DNA from: Candidatus Acidianus copahuensis
GTDB taxonomy: Archaea; Thermoproteota; Thermoprotei_A; Sulfolobales; Sulfolobaceae
DNA length: 62,881 nucleotides
Direction: 5' to 3'
NCBI RefSeq assembly: GCF_000632495.1
Contig: NZ_JFZT01000016.1
Span: 1 to 62,881, forward strand
Shown: positions 1-8,681 of the stretch, one piece after another
How the letters are laid out: every line of letters starts with the position of its first letter
How positions within the stretch are numbered: the first letter of the stretch is position 1
Notes under the pieces: model-generated
Databases searched by the model: none
What the model saw: only the letters and a program-made list of their open reading frames with translations
Told to the model about the DNA's origin: nothing
Program-made: the position numbers and the translations under genes

Positions 1-1
1 G

Positions 2-514
2 GAGTTTCAACTAAACTCTCACCTGAATAAGAAGTTAAATCAACTCTCCTCAGGATTAGCTCAGAGAGTTCAATTAGCTGCAGCCTTAATTAAGGAACCC
101 CAACTAATTCTCGCTGATGAGCCTACTGCAAATCTCGATCCCAAAGCAAGGTTGGAGTTTTATGAGGTAGTTAAAGCACTTCATCGGAAAGGGGTAACTT
201 TCTTCATCTCTTCTCACATACTTTCAGAGTTGGAAAAAATAGTAACTCACGTGGTTTTCATTGATCAAGGAAAGATTACATTCTCAGGTAAGATAAACGA
301 TGCATTAAGTGCTGGAGATGAAATATTTCTTTTAGTTGATAATCCCGAAAAAGCTCAGAGAATCCTTGGTTTAGGAGAACTTGAAGGAGGTTACCTAAGG
401 GTTAGAGGTAATTTAAGAGAGGTTGTAGATAAACTCGAGGATGGAGGAGTAAAGATTATTAGCTTAAGGAGGTCTTCCCTTGATGAGGCTTTCAAGAAGT
501 TTACAGATATTTAG
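2..514 (+). CDS. ABC transporter ATP-binding protein, 3' part only
   Basis: The reading frame is open from the first bases, so the gene begins before the window. The visible part has the ABC signature as LSSGLAQRV, followed by the Walker B and D-loop run LILADEPTANLDP and an H-loop histidine in FISSHILSELE. These are the C-terminal half of a nucleotide-binding domain of the drug/ABC-2 export class. The tail of about 60 residues after the H-loop is typical of that class. The Walker A lies outside the window. It overlaps the permease gene downstream by about 30 bases, so the two are translated from one mRNA. Substrate unknown. Confidence 0.9.
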   Translation, partial: EFQLNSHLNKKLNQLSSGLAQRVQLAAALIKEPQLILADEPTANLDPKARLEFYEVVKALHRKGVTFFISSHILSELEKIVTHVVFIDQGKITFSGKINDALSAGDEIFLLVDNPEKAQRILGLGELEGGYLRVRGNLREVVDKLEDGGVKIISLRRSSLDEAFKKFTDI

Positions 515-1223
515 AATAATATTCAAGGAAAGGTATAGAGATCCAACCTTAGAGTTAATCCTTCCAACTATGCTATTATCCAACGTGTTCCTATCAGCTT
601 TTTACGAGAGATCAGGGTTTGAGCTTTTTGGAATAGTTCTAGCTTTCATACCAATAATTAGCGTGTCGGAGACTTTAGCTTTTTCCTTAGGTTTGAGAAA
701 TATAGTTTTTGTAACAGGAGACCATATGTATAGAGGAAGTATAATCTCCTTCTTAATGTCTCCAATAAAAAGGGAAGAGCTGTTTGTTTTTATTTACATT
801 TCGGACGTTGTATTGCCCTTATTATTTTGGGTCTCTTCAACCTTGTTCTATTCATTTATGGCAGAAATAGGAGTACCTCCGTTGCTTTACTTAACTTTCA
901 TTTCAGGATATTTCTTTGCTGAAAACGTAACTTTCCTTCTCACCATACTATTTAGGAGCCCTGGAGTGTCTACCCTGATCTCAATGTTTATCTTAGGAGG
1001 AACATTTATTTTGGGCGGATCAATTAATTATTATCTTCTAATTCAAGGATTCTACAATCATCTATACTTAACGTCATTTACTAATCCCTATGTATTATGG
1101 ATAGTCTACTCGCTTGGAAAAAATGTCCTCCCTCAAATAGTATTCGGCGTTGAGATAGATCTTATCCTAGCAGTATTAGCTTTAACACTCACGTTTGTTA
1201 AATTTATGAGGTTAGAAGTATGA
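483..1223 (+). CDS. ABC-2 type transporter permease
   Basis: About 246 residues with roughly six hydrophobic helices and a short basic N-terminus, the architecture of an ABC-2 permease that pairs with the preceding ATPase. I take the ATG at 483; a TTG at 480 is possible. It overlaps the ATPase gene at its 5' end and shares an ATGA overlap with the next gene at its 3' end, which indicates tight translational coupling. The exported substrate cannot be told from the sequence. Family assignment rests on topology and operon position, not on a diagnostic motif. Confidence 0.8.
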   Translation: MRLSRSLQIFRIIFKERYRDPTLELILPTMLLSNVFLSAFYERSGFELFGIVLAFIPIISVSETLAFSLGLRNIVFVTGDHMYRGSIISFLMSPIKREELFVFIYISDVVLPLLFWVSSTLFYSFMAEIGVPPLLYLTFISGYFFAENVTFLLTILFRSPGVSTLISMFILGGTFILGGSINYYLLIQGFYNHLYLTSFTNPYVLWIVYSLGKNVLPQIVFGVEIDLILAVLALTLTFVKFMRLEV

Positions 1224-1738
1224 AAAGTGTCTTGATAGCTATAGGAATAGCTCTACTTTCCTTAAGCTTAATATCTATTAATGCGCATATAACTTTTACT
1301 AGAACGTTAACTCAAAAACCATTTACAATATCTATCCCATCTACTGCAGTTGGAGTAATTACAATATCCTCAAATTCTTCTAACATTACAGTATACATAA
1401 CGATTTCTCATAATGGTAAGATCTCTATAGAGAAATTGCCTTATTCCACAGATCTTTCACCTGGAAAATGGGTAATTGAAGGATATAAACAGATTCAGTC
1501 AGTAATTGTCAAAAAAATTATAAACGAAACTGAGAGTTTAAAGTGCGGCAACATTACAACGCAAAAAGTTATTAACCAATCAGTTAAGGAGATATCAGGT
1601 ACTGTAACATCTCCCGTTTATGTGAAGATAACTATATTAAAGGTTAATCCGTTAGCTCACACCTTAGAGGTAAAATTAATCGGGCTTCTTATGATATTCT
1701 CCGGAATAATTCTATGGATTTTAGAGAAAATCAAGTGA
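1220..1738 (+). CDS. membrane-anchored protein of the ABC operon, unknown function
   Basis: 172 residues. A hydrophobic segment at residues 3-22 and another at about 148-168 flank a Ser/Thr/Ile-rich domain with several N-x-S/T sequons, such as NSSNIT, so the middle probably faces the outside. The start ATG overlaps the permease stop (ATGA), making this the third gene of the export operon. Possible roles are an accessory extracytoplasmic subunit or a small secreted-domain anchor. I recognise no family. Confidence 0.7.
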   Translation: MKSVLIAIGIALLSLSLISINAHITFTRTLTQKPFTISIPSTAVGVITISSNSSNITVYITISHNGKISIEKLPYSTDLSPGKWVIEGYKQIQSVIVKKIINETESLKCGNITTQKVINQSVKEISGTVTSPVYVKITILKVNPLAHTLEVKLIGLLMIFSGIILWILEKIK

Positions 1739-1900
1739 TTTCCTATAAAACTCATTTAAAGTTATTTATAAATTAGAATTATAAAACAAAACAATATAAA
1801 TATACATGTTAAGCAGTTCCGTTTAAAATACGAATTGGATTCACTTCTTTCCTAGATAGAACTTATAAAGGTTTTCTAGTTGAAACTAATTCAAAAAAGG

Positions 1901-2245
1901 TTAAAAATTTAATATTTCATAGCCTTTAGATACTAAGTCTGCGATTAAGGGACCTACCAACGTTACATTTAGACCTGAAATTGCCTTAAGTTTATCCGTT
2001 ATTTTCATAGAGTCTCCTACAAGTTGGCACGCGTAAACTTTCTCTATGCTCATCATTTGGTTGAGCATACTCATTACATCTGGATCGTTTTCCGCAATTA
2101 GCTGCTCACTGGGACCAAAGAATATTACTTGAATATCATCGAATAATTGCTTTTGCTTCCCTACCAAAGCTAAAGTTAGCCCAGTTAATATCTTGGGTTT
2201 TTGATCTTTACCTGAGTTTATCATTACGACTATGTTTTTTGCCAT
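1901..2245 (-). CDS. DsrE/DsrF-like family protein
   Basis: 114 residues starting MAKNIVVMINSG, with the alternating beta-strand/helix pattern of DsrE-fold proteins. These are small proteins, often sulfur carriers or oligomeric partners in sulfur metabolism. A cysteine is present in the segment VYACQLVG, at the place where the active DsrE cysteine commonly lies. The strand ending VTLVGPLIADLVSKGYEILNF matches the usual C-terminus of the fold. It stands alone, downstream of the acyl-CoA synthetase operon on the same strand but separated by a T-run terminator. A second, distantly similar protein is encoded at 12048-12410. The exact sulfur partner is unknown. Confidence 0.75.
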   Translation of the reverse strand: MAKNIVVMINSGKDQKPKILTGLTLALVGKQKQLFDDIQVIFFGPSEQLIAENDPDVMSMLNQMMSIEKVYACQLVGDSMKITDKLKAISGLNVTLVGPLIADLVSKGYEILNF

Positions 2246-2280
2246 ACTTCCTTCTAACGTTATAACATATTAAGTTTTTC

Positions 2281-2298
2281 TTTTTTTTAAAAAAAAAA
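2281..2298 (-). terminator. T-tract terminator after the acyl-CoA synthetase operon
   Basis: Eight T followed by ten A on the + strand. Read on the minus strand this is a run of ten T about 60 bases past the stop of the acyl-CoA synthetase gene. U-rich tracts are the usual archaeal transcription termination signal. It separates that operon from the DsrE-like gene. Confidence 0.5.
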
Positions 2299-2359
2299 GC
2301 ACTAGTTGCTTAATAACGTCCTTAGTCAATTAAAATTTACTTCTTAGTAGGAAATATTT

Positions 2360-3973
2360 TTATTTTTTGGCCATATCCCTCAACATTTTTTTATCGATTT
2401 TATTTGTTGAAGTTAGAGGAAGAGAGGAAACAAAGATAAACTTATCGGGGATCCACCATTTCTGTATTCTACCTTCATTAACTTTAACCTGTAGAAATTG
2501 CCTTATTTCGTCTTCTGATACTTTACCGTTAGGAACTATAAACGCTATAGGTCTTTCCCCCCATTTTTCATCGTTTATACCAACAACTGCTACTTGTGAG
2601 ACGTTTGGATGCAATGAGATTACGTCTTCTAGCAGAAGAGTAGGTATGAATTCCCCTCCACTCTTTATCGCGTCCTTTTCTCTATCTACTACATGAAGAT
2701 AACCATAGTCGTCGATAAAACCCATATCTCCTGTGTGTAACCATCCTCCTCTCCATAGCAGTTCTGTTTTACCTTTATCCTTATAATATTCCTTAGTTAA
2801 CCATGGGGATCTAACTACTATCTCACCTATTTTTTTGCCCTTCACCACACTATTGGTAGCTGGATCAATAACTTTCAATTCAACTAAAGGTATTGTAGTT
2901 CCAGCTGTTATTTGCTCCATGAACTTTTGGTCTTCCGTCGAATTCATAATTAACGAATTGTAAAAGCCCACTGTTAGGACAGGAGCTGTCTCGGAAAGTC
3001 CATATCCCCCAACAACAGTAATTCCAAGTTCTTTTGCCTTTCTAGCTAAGCCTTCAGGTAAGGCTGATCCTCCAATTACGACTCTCCATCTTTTGAACAC
3101 GTGAGAAAAACTCTGTGAATCAGGATGCGTAATAAGTAGATATAGTATTGTAGGGACCATGGCAGAAAACGTTACTTTCTCCTTATCCATAAGCCTCAAT
3201 ATATTACCGTAATCATATTTTCCGGGTAATACGTACTTTATACCCGAAATCATGAATACATAAGGATAACCCCACGCATGAACGTGAAACATTGGAACTA
3301 GTATAAGGTACACATCAGAAGAACTAATATTGATCGGTGGTCTTGAACCAACTAATGACACAGAAAGAGCGTGAAGTACAAGATCCCTATGAGTAAAGCT
3401 TACACCCTTGGGTTCTCCCGTTGTCCCTGATGTAAAGAATAGTGTGGCTTCCGTTCTCTCGTTCAATTCCTCAGGTTCAGATGGTTCATTACTTTCTATT
3501 AAATCCCAGAAGTTTATCGATTGAACGTCACTTTTTACCTTTTCCTTGTTGTCGTTATAGGTTATAATCTTCATTCCTGGTGGTATCAAATTCTTGGCTT
3601 TCTCTACAAGTGGCATAAACTCATCCCTTACAATTAGGTACTTGTCTTCGGCCTGCAATATTGTCTTTATTATGAGATCTGGGGGATACCTTATGTTTAC
3701 TGTATGGAGAGTTGAACCTAATGAAGGAATAGCGTAGTATAAATGCAGAAAGACATCTGTATCCCAGTCAATAACGCCAATCCTATCCCCTCTCCTCACT
3801 CCTAACCTTCTTAATCCAGTTTTTAGTCTTTTTACTGATTCAGAAAATGAGGAAAAAGTGTATCTCCTTAGATCCCTGTAAACTATTTCTTGATTGGGAA
3901 ATGTAGTACAGCCAGAATCTAGGATTTTATCTATTGTTAACTGATAATCATAATAATAAGATTGATTGTCCAT
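2360..3973 (-). CDS. acyl-CoA synthetase (AMP-forming, fatty-acid--CoA ligase type)
   Basis: 537 residues, the normal length for the ANL superfamily. The ATP-binding P-loop is TSGTTGEPKG at about residues 181-190. Further on come the A5 motif GGYGLSETAP, the A7/A8 region LHTGDMGFID and DREKDAIKSGGE, and the C-terminal lysine motif in TSTNKIDKK. It activates a fatty or other carboxylic acid to the acyl-CoA through an acyl-adenylate. It lies 37 bases downstream of the acyl-CoA dehydrogenase gene on the same strand, so the two form an operon that would activate and then oxidise the acyl chain. Chain length preference is not visible. Confidence 0.92.
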   Translation of the reverse strand: MDNQSYYYDYQLTIDKILDSGCTTFPNQEIVYRDLRRYTFSSFSESVKRLKTGLRRLGVRRGDRIGVIDWDTDVFLHLYYAIPSLGSTLHTVNIRYPPDLIIKTILQAEDKYLIVRDEFMPLVEKAKNLIPPGMKIITYNDNKEKVKSDVQSINFWDLIESNEPSEPEELNERTEATLFFTSGTTGEPKGVSFTHRDLVLHALSVSLVGSRPPINISSSDVYLILVPMFHVHAWGYPYVFMISGIKYVLPGKYDYGNILRLMDKEKVTFSAMVPTILYLLITHPDSQSFSHVFKRWRVVIGGSALPEGLARKAKELGITVVGGYGLSETAPVLTVGFYNSLIMNSTEDQKFMEQITAGTTIPLVELKVIDPATNSVVKGKKIGEIVVRSPWLTKEYYKDKGKTELLWRGGWLHTGDMGFIDDYGYLHVVDREKDAIKSGGEFIPTLLLEDVISLHPNVSQVAVVGINDEKWGERPIAFIVPNGKVSEDEIRQFLQVKVNEGRIQKWWIPDKFIFVSSLPLTSTNKIDKKMLRDMAKK

Positions 3974-4010
3974 TATAGATTGTTAATATAAATAAGGTTA
4001 AAAATCTAAC

Positions 4011-5213
4011 TTATAATCTTAAACCCAATAACCTCTTTGCACTTTCCTTCAATATTGTTAACTTCTGTATATCGTTTGTACCTTCATAGATCTTCATAAC
4101 CTCAACGTCTCTCAAATATCTCTCAACTCCTGCACTTGCTGACACTCCATAACCGCCATGAATTGTTATTGCCCTTATTGCGACTTTCTCAGCGACTTCC
4201 GTGGAGAAGAACTTAGCCATAGAAGCGGCAATGATTGCTTCGTTCTCTTCGCCTTTATCAAACAGACTAGCCGCCCAGTAGGTGAGAAGCCTAGCTGCAT
4301 TTACTTCGGTTAATGATTCAGAGATCTTTTCTTGTACCATCTGAAAATTTATTAGGGAATTTTCGAAGGCAGATCTTTGCATAGAATAAGTTACCATCTT
4401 TTCTAATGCCCCTTGTGCAGCCCCTACTCCTTGCGCAGCAACTCCGACCCTAGTTCTATCAAATGCTGCCATTGCATATTTAAATCCCATACCTTCTTCA
4501 CCTATCAAGTTACTCTCAGGAACTTCAACGTCATCAAAAAGTAGTTCAGCTGTGTATGAAGCCTTTAGACCAATAGTTTCAATCCTACTTTCTACCTTAA
4601 CTCCTTTCCAAGGTTTTTCGACAATAAACATAGAAATTCCTTTCCACCTAGCATTGGGTTCTGGGGGAGAAGTTCTGGCTGTAACCACAAAGTAGTCAGC
4701 ATAGCCTCCATTGGTGATAAAAATTTTTTTACCGTTAATTATGTATTTATTTCCGACCTTCTTTGCTACAGTTCGAATTCCAGAAACGTCTGAACCTGCT
4801 ACTGGTTCAGTATTTGCAAATGCAGCTTCCTTTTCCCCTTTAGCTACTGGAGTGACATATTTTACCTTTTGTTCCTCTGTACCATAAAGAAGTATAGGTG
4901 ACATATAGAGTCCTCCAATTGATATCCTAGTAGCAAAGGAGGGCCATACTCTAGTCATTTCCTCTTGAGCTATTGCGACCATTAACATATCTCCTCCCTG
5001 TCCTCCATACTTCTCTGGGGCTTGTATGCCATAAAGTCCTAATTCTTTTGCCTTCTGTAATACTTCATCAGGCACTTTTCCTTCCTTCTCTCCCCTCTCT
5101 ACCTGAGGTGATACATAATTCTCCATGAACTCCCTTACTGATTTTCTAAAGATCTCGTGATTCTGGTTTACGTTTATGGAGTACGCCTCCGATCCGCTGA
5201 ATGGTAAGACCAT
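4011..5213 (-). CDS. acyl-CoA dehydrogenase
   Basis: 400 residues with the full acyl-CoA dehydrogenase fold. An N-terminal helical domain contains YGGQGGD. The FAD/substrate motif AFANTEPVAGSDVSG is followed by a beta-domain with FITNGGYADYFVV. The C-terminal helical domain carries KIYEGTNDIQKL, which holds the glutamate that acts as base in short/medium-chain enzymes. It catalyses alpha,beta-dehydrogenation of acyl-CoA with FAD. It is the first gene of an operon with the acyl-CoA synthetase, and is transcribed divergently from the bifunctional dehydrogenase/hydratase across an 89-bp promoter region holding an inverted repeat. An electron acceptor (ETF) is not encoded nearby. Confidence 0.93.
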   Translation of the reverse strand: MVLPFSGSEAYSINVNQNHEIFRKSVREFMENYVSPQVERGEKEGKVPDEVLQKAKELGLYGIQAPEKYGGQGGDMLMVAIAQEEMTRVWPSFATRISIGGLYMSPILLYGTEEQKVKYVTPVAKGEKEAAFANTEPVAGSDVSGIRTVAKKVGNKYIINGKKIFITNGGYADYFVVTARTSPPEPNARWKGISMFIVEKPWKGVKVESRIETIGLKASYTAELLFDDVEVPESNLIGEEGMGFKYAMAAFDRTRVGVAAQGVGAAQGALEKMVTYSMQRSAFENSLINFQMVQEKISESLTEVNAARLLTYWAASLFDKGEENEAIIAASMAKFFSTEVAEKVAIRAITIHGGYGVSASAGVERYLRDVEVMKIYEGTNDIQKLTILKESAKRLLGLRL

Positions 5214-5229
5214 ATATAATAGTTAAAAT

Positions 5230-5286
5230 CTGACTGTATTTAACATTTGTTGAAAAGGAAAACTAGAAATCTTTATTATCAGTCAG
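5230..5286. promoter_or_regulatory. divergent promoter with inverted repeat CTGACTG...CAGTCAG
   Basis: The 89-bp gap between the divergent acyl-CoA dehydrogenase and the bifunctional dehydrogenase/hydratase holds a perfect 7-bp inverted repeat, CTGACTG at 5230-5236 and CAGTCAG at 5280-5286. An AT-rich stretch around 5270-5278 (CTTTATTAT) sits where a TATA box for the rightward gene would be. The repeat is a candidate operator for the TetR-type regulator encoded at 7757-8368; that link is inference. Confidence 0.45.
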
Positions 5287-5302
5287 TTTTACCAATTTAT
5301 TA

Positions 5303-7288
5303 ATGGATATAGAACAGATTAAGAAAATTCTCGTGGTCGGTTCTGGCACAATGGGGCACGGAATTGCTGAGGTTTTTGCGTTAAGTGGATACGAAGTGTA
5401 CTTAAGCGATATTTCTCAAGATATTGTAAATAGTGGAATGCAGAAGATAAAGTGGAGTTTAGAAAAATTTCATGAAAAAGGGAGATTAAAGGAAAACGTC
5501 GACCATATAATGGCTAGAATTAAGCCAATAGTTGGTTTAAGCGAACAGGTTAAAGACGTTGACTTTGCGATAGAGGCTGCGGTAGAGAGATTAGATCTGA
5601 AGAGGCAAATATTCCAGTCCCTTGACCAGACATTAAAGGAAGAAGCAATACTCGCTACAAATACAAGCAGTCTTCCCATTACTCTTATCGCCAGATCGAC
5701 AAAGAGAGAGGATAAAGTAATTGGTATGCATTTCTTCAACCCTCCAGTTCTCATGTCACTCGTCGAGGTGATGAAGGGAGAAAAGACGACTGATCAGACA
5801 GCTAAAATTGTCTATGAACTAGCTAAAAGAATTGGAAAACAACCAGTAATGATAAATAAGGACGTTCCAGGCTACCTAGTCAACAGACTTCTCTTCGGTA
5901 TATTTAATGGTTCGTGTATAATTGTTGAAAAAGGGTTAGCGTCTTTCACAGAAGTTGATGCCGCAGCTAGATATAAACTAGGTTTCCCTATGGGAGTTTT
6001 TGAACTAATGGATTACACTGGGATAGACGTAGTTTATCTTATAAATGAAGGCTGGAAACAACTTGGCATAGAATTACCAGGATGTAGTCTTATAGACGAG
6101 AAGTTTAAGATGAAGGAGTTTGGAGTCAAGAGCGGTAAGGGATTTTATGCTTATCCTTCACCTGGAAAATATTCTAAACCTGACATACCTATAGAGCTAA
6201 AGGATAAGGTTGATCCATCACTTATCATAGCCGGAGCGGTGAACGAAGCGGCGAGGTTGTTAAGAAATGGAGTTTCCTCAAAGGAGGATATAGACCTAAG
6301 CGTTGAGCTTGGATTGGGCCTACCGAAGGGTATACTTAGATACGCTGACGAAATAGGAATAGATAACGTGGTCAACGCGATCTCTAAGCTTAAGCTTGAA
6401 TCAAATAATGAATTTTACAATGTAGATGCTTTACTTATGCAAATGATGGGATCAAACAAGTTGGGAGTTAAAACTGGTGAAGGTTTCTACATTTACAACA
6501 AGGTTGAAGAGAAAAAATACAAAAATGTATTACTAAGAATTGAACCACCTTTGGCGTGGATAATCTTAGACAGGCCTGAAATGCTTAATGCCATAACTCA
6601 AGAACTAGTTGAGGAAGTAAATAAAGCGTTAGACGAACTTGAAACAGATAATAGAGTAAGAACTTTGATATTAACTGGCAATGGGAGATCGTTTTCCGCG
6701 GGTGCTGATATCGCCTCTTTCTTAAATCTTAAGCCTATAGATATAATTAGATATAGGACTTTGAGAGAACTAGTAAGTAAGATTTCACTATATACTAAAC
6801 CTATATTAGCTGCAATTAATGGCTACGCTTTAGGAGGAGGATTAGAGTTGGCGATGGCTTGTGATATTAGGATTGCATCTGAAACTGCACAGTTAGGTCA
6901 ACCAGAGATAAATATTGGAATAATACCAGGTGCTGGAGGGACTCAAAGATTACCTAAACTAGTAGGGAAAGGGAAGGCTAAAATGCTAATATACACTGGA
7001 GAGATAATATCTGCAAAGCAAGCATATGAAATTGGATTAGTTGACCTGGTTGTACCTCCTGAAAAGTTTGAGGAAGAGGTTAAAAGGGTTGCAACCAAAA
7101 TAGCGGAGAAGTCTCCGTCTTCCCTGATTGCAGCAAAACTAGCAATCGAGATGGGTAATGAAACCAATATTTGGGATGGAATGCTAATTGAAGGAGCGCT
7201 GTTTGGCTTGCTATTAACAACAAATGACGTTAAGGAGGGAATTAAGGCATTTCTAGAAAAGAGAAAACCAAAATTCGTTGGCGAATAG
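5303..7288 (+). CDS. fused 3-hydroxyacyl-CoA dehydrogenase / enoyl-CoA hydratase
   Basis: 661 residues. The N-terminal NAD-binding Rossmann domain carries VVGSGTMGHGIAEVF at about residues 11-25. The catalytic histidine lies in GMHFFNPPVLMSLVEV, and two C-terminal dehydrogenase domains extend to about residue 400. The remainder is a crotonase domain with GRSFSAGADIASF, the oxyanion-hole run GYALGGGLELAMACDIRIA and PEINIGIIPGAGGTQRL; both crotonase glutamates (GLE and PE) are kept. The order dehydrogenase-hydratase is the arrangement of the Metallosphaera crotonyl-CoA hydratase/(S)-3-hydroxybutyryl-CoA dehydrogenase. That enzyme makes acetoacetyl-CoA in the 3-hydroxypropionate/4-hydroxybutyrate cycle, and it also fits beta-oxidation. 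The neighbouring thiolase would complete the sequence to acetyl-CoA. Confidence 0.93.
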   Translation: MDIEQIKKILVVGSGTMGHGIAEVFALSGYEVYLSDISQDIVNSGMQKIKWSLEKFHEKGRLKENVDHIMARIKPIVGLSEQVKDVDFAIEAAVERLDLKRQIFQSLDQTLKEEAILATNTSSLPITLIARSTKREDKVIGMHFFNPPVLMSLVEVMKGEKTTDQTAKIVYELAKRIGKQPVMINKDVPGYLVNRLLFGIFNGSCIIVEKGLASFTEVDAAARYKLGFPMGVFELMDYTGIDVVYLINEGWKQLGIELPGCSLIDEKFKMKEFGVKSGKGFYAYPSPGKYSKPDIPIELKDKVDPSLIIAGAVNEAARLLRNGVSSKEDIDLSVELGLGLPKGILRYADEIGIDNVVNAISKLKLESNNEFYNVDALLMQMMGSNKLGVKTGEGFYIYNKVEEKKYKNVLLRIEPPLAWIILDRPEMLNAITQELVEEVNKALDELETDNRVRTLILTGNGRSFSAGADIASFLNLKPIDIIRYRTLRELVSKISLYTKPILAAINGYALGGGLELAMACDIRIASETAQLGQPEINIGIIPGAGGTQRLPKLVGKGKAKMLIYTGEIISAKQAYEIGLVDLVVPPEKFEEEVKRVATKIAEKSPSSLIAAKLAIEMGNETNIWDGMLIEGALFGLLLTTNDVKEGIKAFLEKRKPKFVGE

Positions 7289-7756
7289 TTAAGGTGCGAT
7301 CCTACTTGAATCTATTACTTAAAGAATATAAGTATACAATTTTTTAATAATAGATAAATATAATAATAAAATAGAAAAAAGGACAGTAATAAAATTCTTC
7401 GAAATATGCTAGTTTAGATACTATTTTCAATAATTTTGTTTTTAAGGTAAAAGACACTTAGCTTTAGATTGCTTATGAATCTTTCCATAAGGGAAGAGTT
7501 AATTAATGAGCCTTCCTCTTTATTTTGTTACTAGCATGAAGTTTTATTAATAAAAAGAATTCATTTTAGTAAATATCTTAGATAGACATCTTGAGACCAA
7601 TGAAGATTTTTCCTATTCGCAGGAAAAATTACATAACAATCGGCTCTAAAAATCTATTAAAAATGATTAAATTTAATCTGAAAGTAATTGAACAATATTT
7701 CAGTTCATTCAACATGAATTAAAAGAGATTAGATAGAAAATAAAATAATATTTAAA
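7289..7756. other. 468-bp AT-rich gap, no gene seen
   Basis: Region between the convergent bifunctional dehydrogenase and the TetR regulator. It is very AT-rich and all frames are broken. I see no repeat of the window's transposon families, no RNA motif and no coding remnant. Confidence 0.5.
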
Positions 7757-8368
7757 TTATGGACTGACCATTCTCTCTATAATAAGGTTCAAATCTCTCA
7801 TATCTCTTTCAGTTAAGCCATCGTTATGCCATAATACATATCTTAACCCTAGCATGTGCCCTATTCCAATAAAGATATAAGAAAGCAACTCAGGATTGAC
7901 CTTAATTATTTGTCCTTCATCCATAGCCTTTCTTAATTCTTCGGAATATCTTTTTGATAATGTCTCAAAATACCAAGTGTAAGATTCTGGTTTATGTACT
8001 TGAGCTTCTATAAGAATTCTATAATATTTCCTATTGATTTTCATCCATTCGAGAAACTTTTGCATTCCTACTTTTTCTATTTCTATCCTTTTATCTAGTC
8101 CCATAGTACTGAGTTTAAGGTATTTACGCATATCTAAATTAACTATTTTTACAATATTATCAAGAATATCATATTTAGTCCTAAAATAGAAATAGAATAA
8201 GCCATGAGCTACTCCAGCTTTCTCTGTTATGTCGTTTATACTTGTAGAAGAAAATCCCTTTTCAGCAAAAAGTTCAAGAGAGGACGTAATTATTCTGTTT
8301 ACAGTTTCCTTTCCTCTTTCAGTTTTTGGGACGTACATCGGATTACCTGACATCTGATTCAAGTTCAA
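7757..8368 (-). CDS. TetR-family regulator, FadR-like
   Basis: 203 residues. The N-terminal TetR helix-turn-helix is seen as IITSSLELFAEKGFSSTSIN followed by DITEKAGVAHGLFYFYFRTK, roughly residues 27-67. The rest is an all-helical ligand domain. It is embedded among acyl-CoA synthetase, acyl-CoA dehydrogenase, hydratase/dehydrogenase and thiolase genes. That is the setting of the Sulfolobus acidocaldarius FadR regulator, which represses lipid-degradation genes and is released by acyl-CoA. I infer the same role here. Translation may begin internally at MSGNP or MYVPK rather than at the first methionine. It is transcribed divergently from the thiolase gene. Confidence 0.85.
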   Translation of the reverse strand: MNLNQMSGNPMYVPKTERGKETVNRIITSSLELFAEKGFSSTSINDITEKAGVAHGLFYFYFRTKYDILDNIVKIVNLDMRKYLKLSTMGLDKRIEIEKVGMQKFLEWMKINRKYYRILIEAQVHKPESYTWYFETLSKRYSEELRKAMDEGQIIKVNPELLSYIFIGIGHMLGLRYVLWHNDGLTERDMRDLNLIIERMVSP

Positions 8369-8645
8369 AAATTTATTTTTTTGGTTAATGAAGTTTTGAT
8401 TTAAATCTATGTATAACTTGTTTCGCAGTATATTATTTATAAATTTATTAATAAATATGTTCTATATTATAAATCAGGAGGAGATTAGAACAAATAATTT
8501 GGAGTATAATTATCATTTTCTCAAAGATTAGTTCTTGTCTATGTTAACAAAACACTATATTAGCTATCATTTAAGCTTATGGCTTAGATCTTTGCAACAA
8601 TTAGTTCCTCTCTAAAGGTAATTCATGCGCATTTTCCTAAAGCTA

Positions 8646-8667
8646 TTTATGCAGTCAAGTGCATAAA
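8646..8667. promoter_or_regulatory. palindrome TTTATGCA-N6-TGCATAAA in front of the thiolase gene
   Basis: A perfect 8+8 bp inverted repeat with a 6-base spacer (GTCAAG) ends 14 bases before the ATG at 8682. Its size and position suit a dimeric regulator that would block transcription start or initiation. The rest of the 304-bp divergent region (8369-8672) is AT-rich and shows nothing else I can name. The TetR/FadR-like protein encoded next door is the obvious candidate ligand (inference). Confidence 0.5.
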
Positions 8668-8681
8668 GGTAAATGATAAAA

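Noticed and set aside
2367..2696. Open frame opposite the acyl-CoA synthetase
   Set aside because: Antisense shadow of a well-recognised enzyme, with low-complexity Ser/Leu composition.
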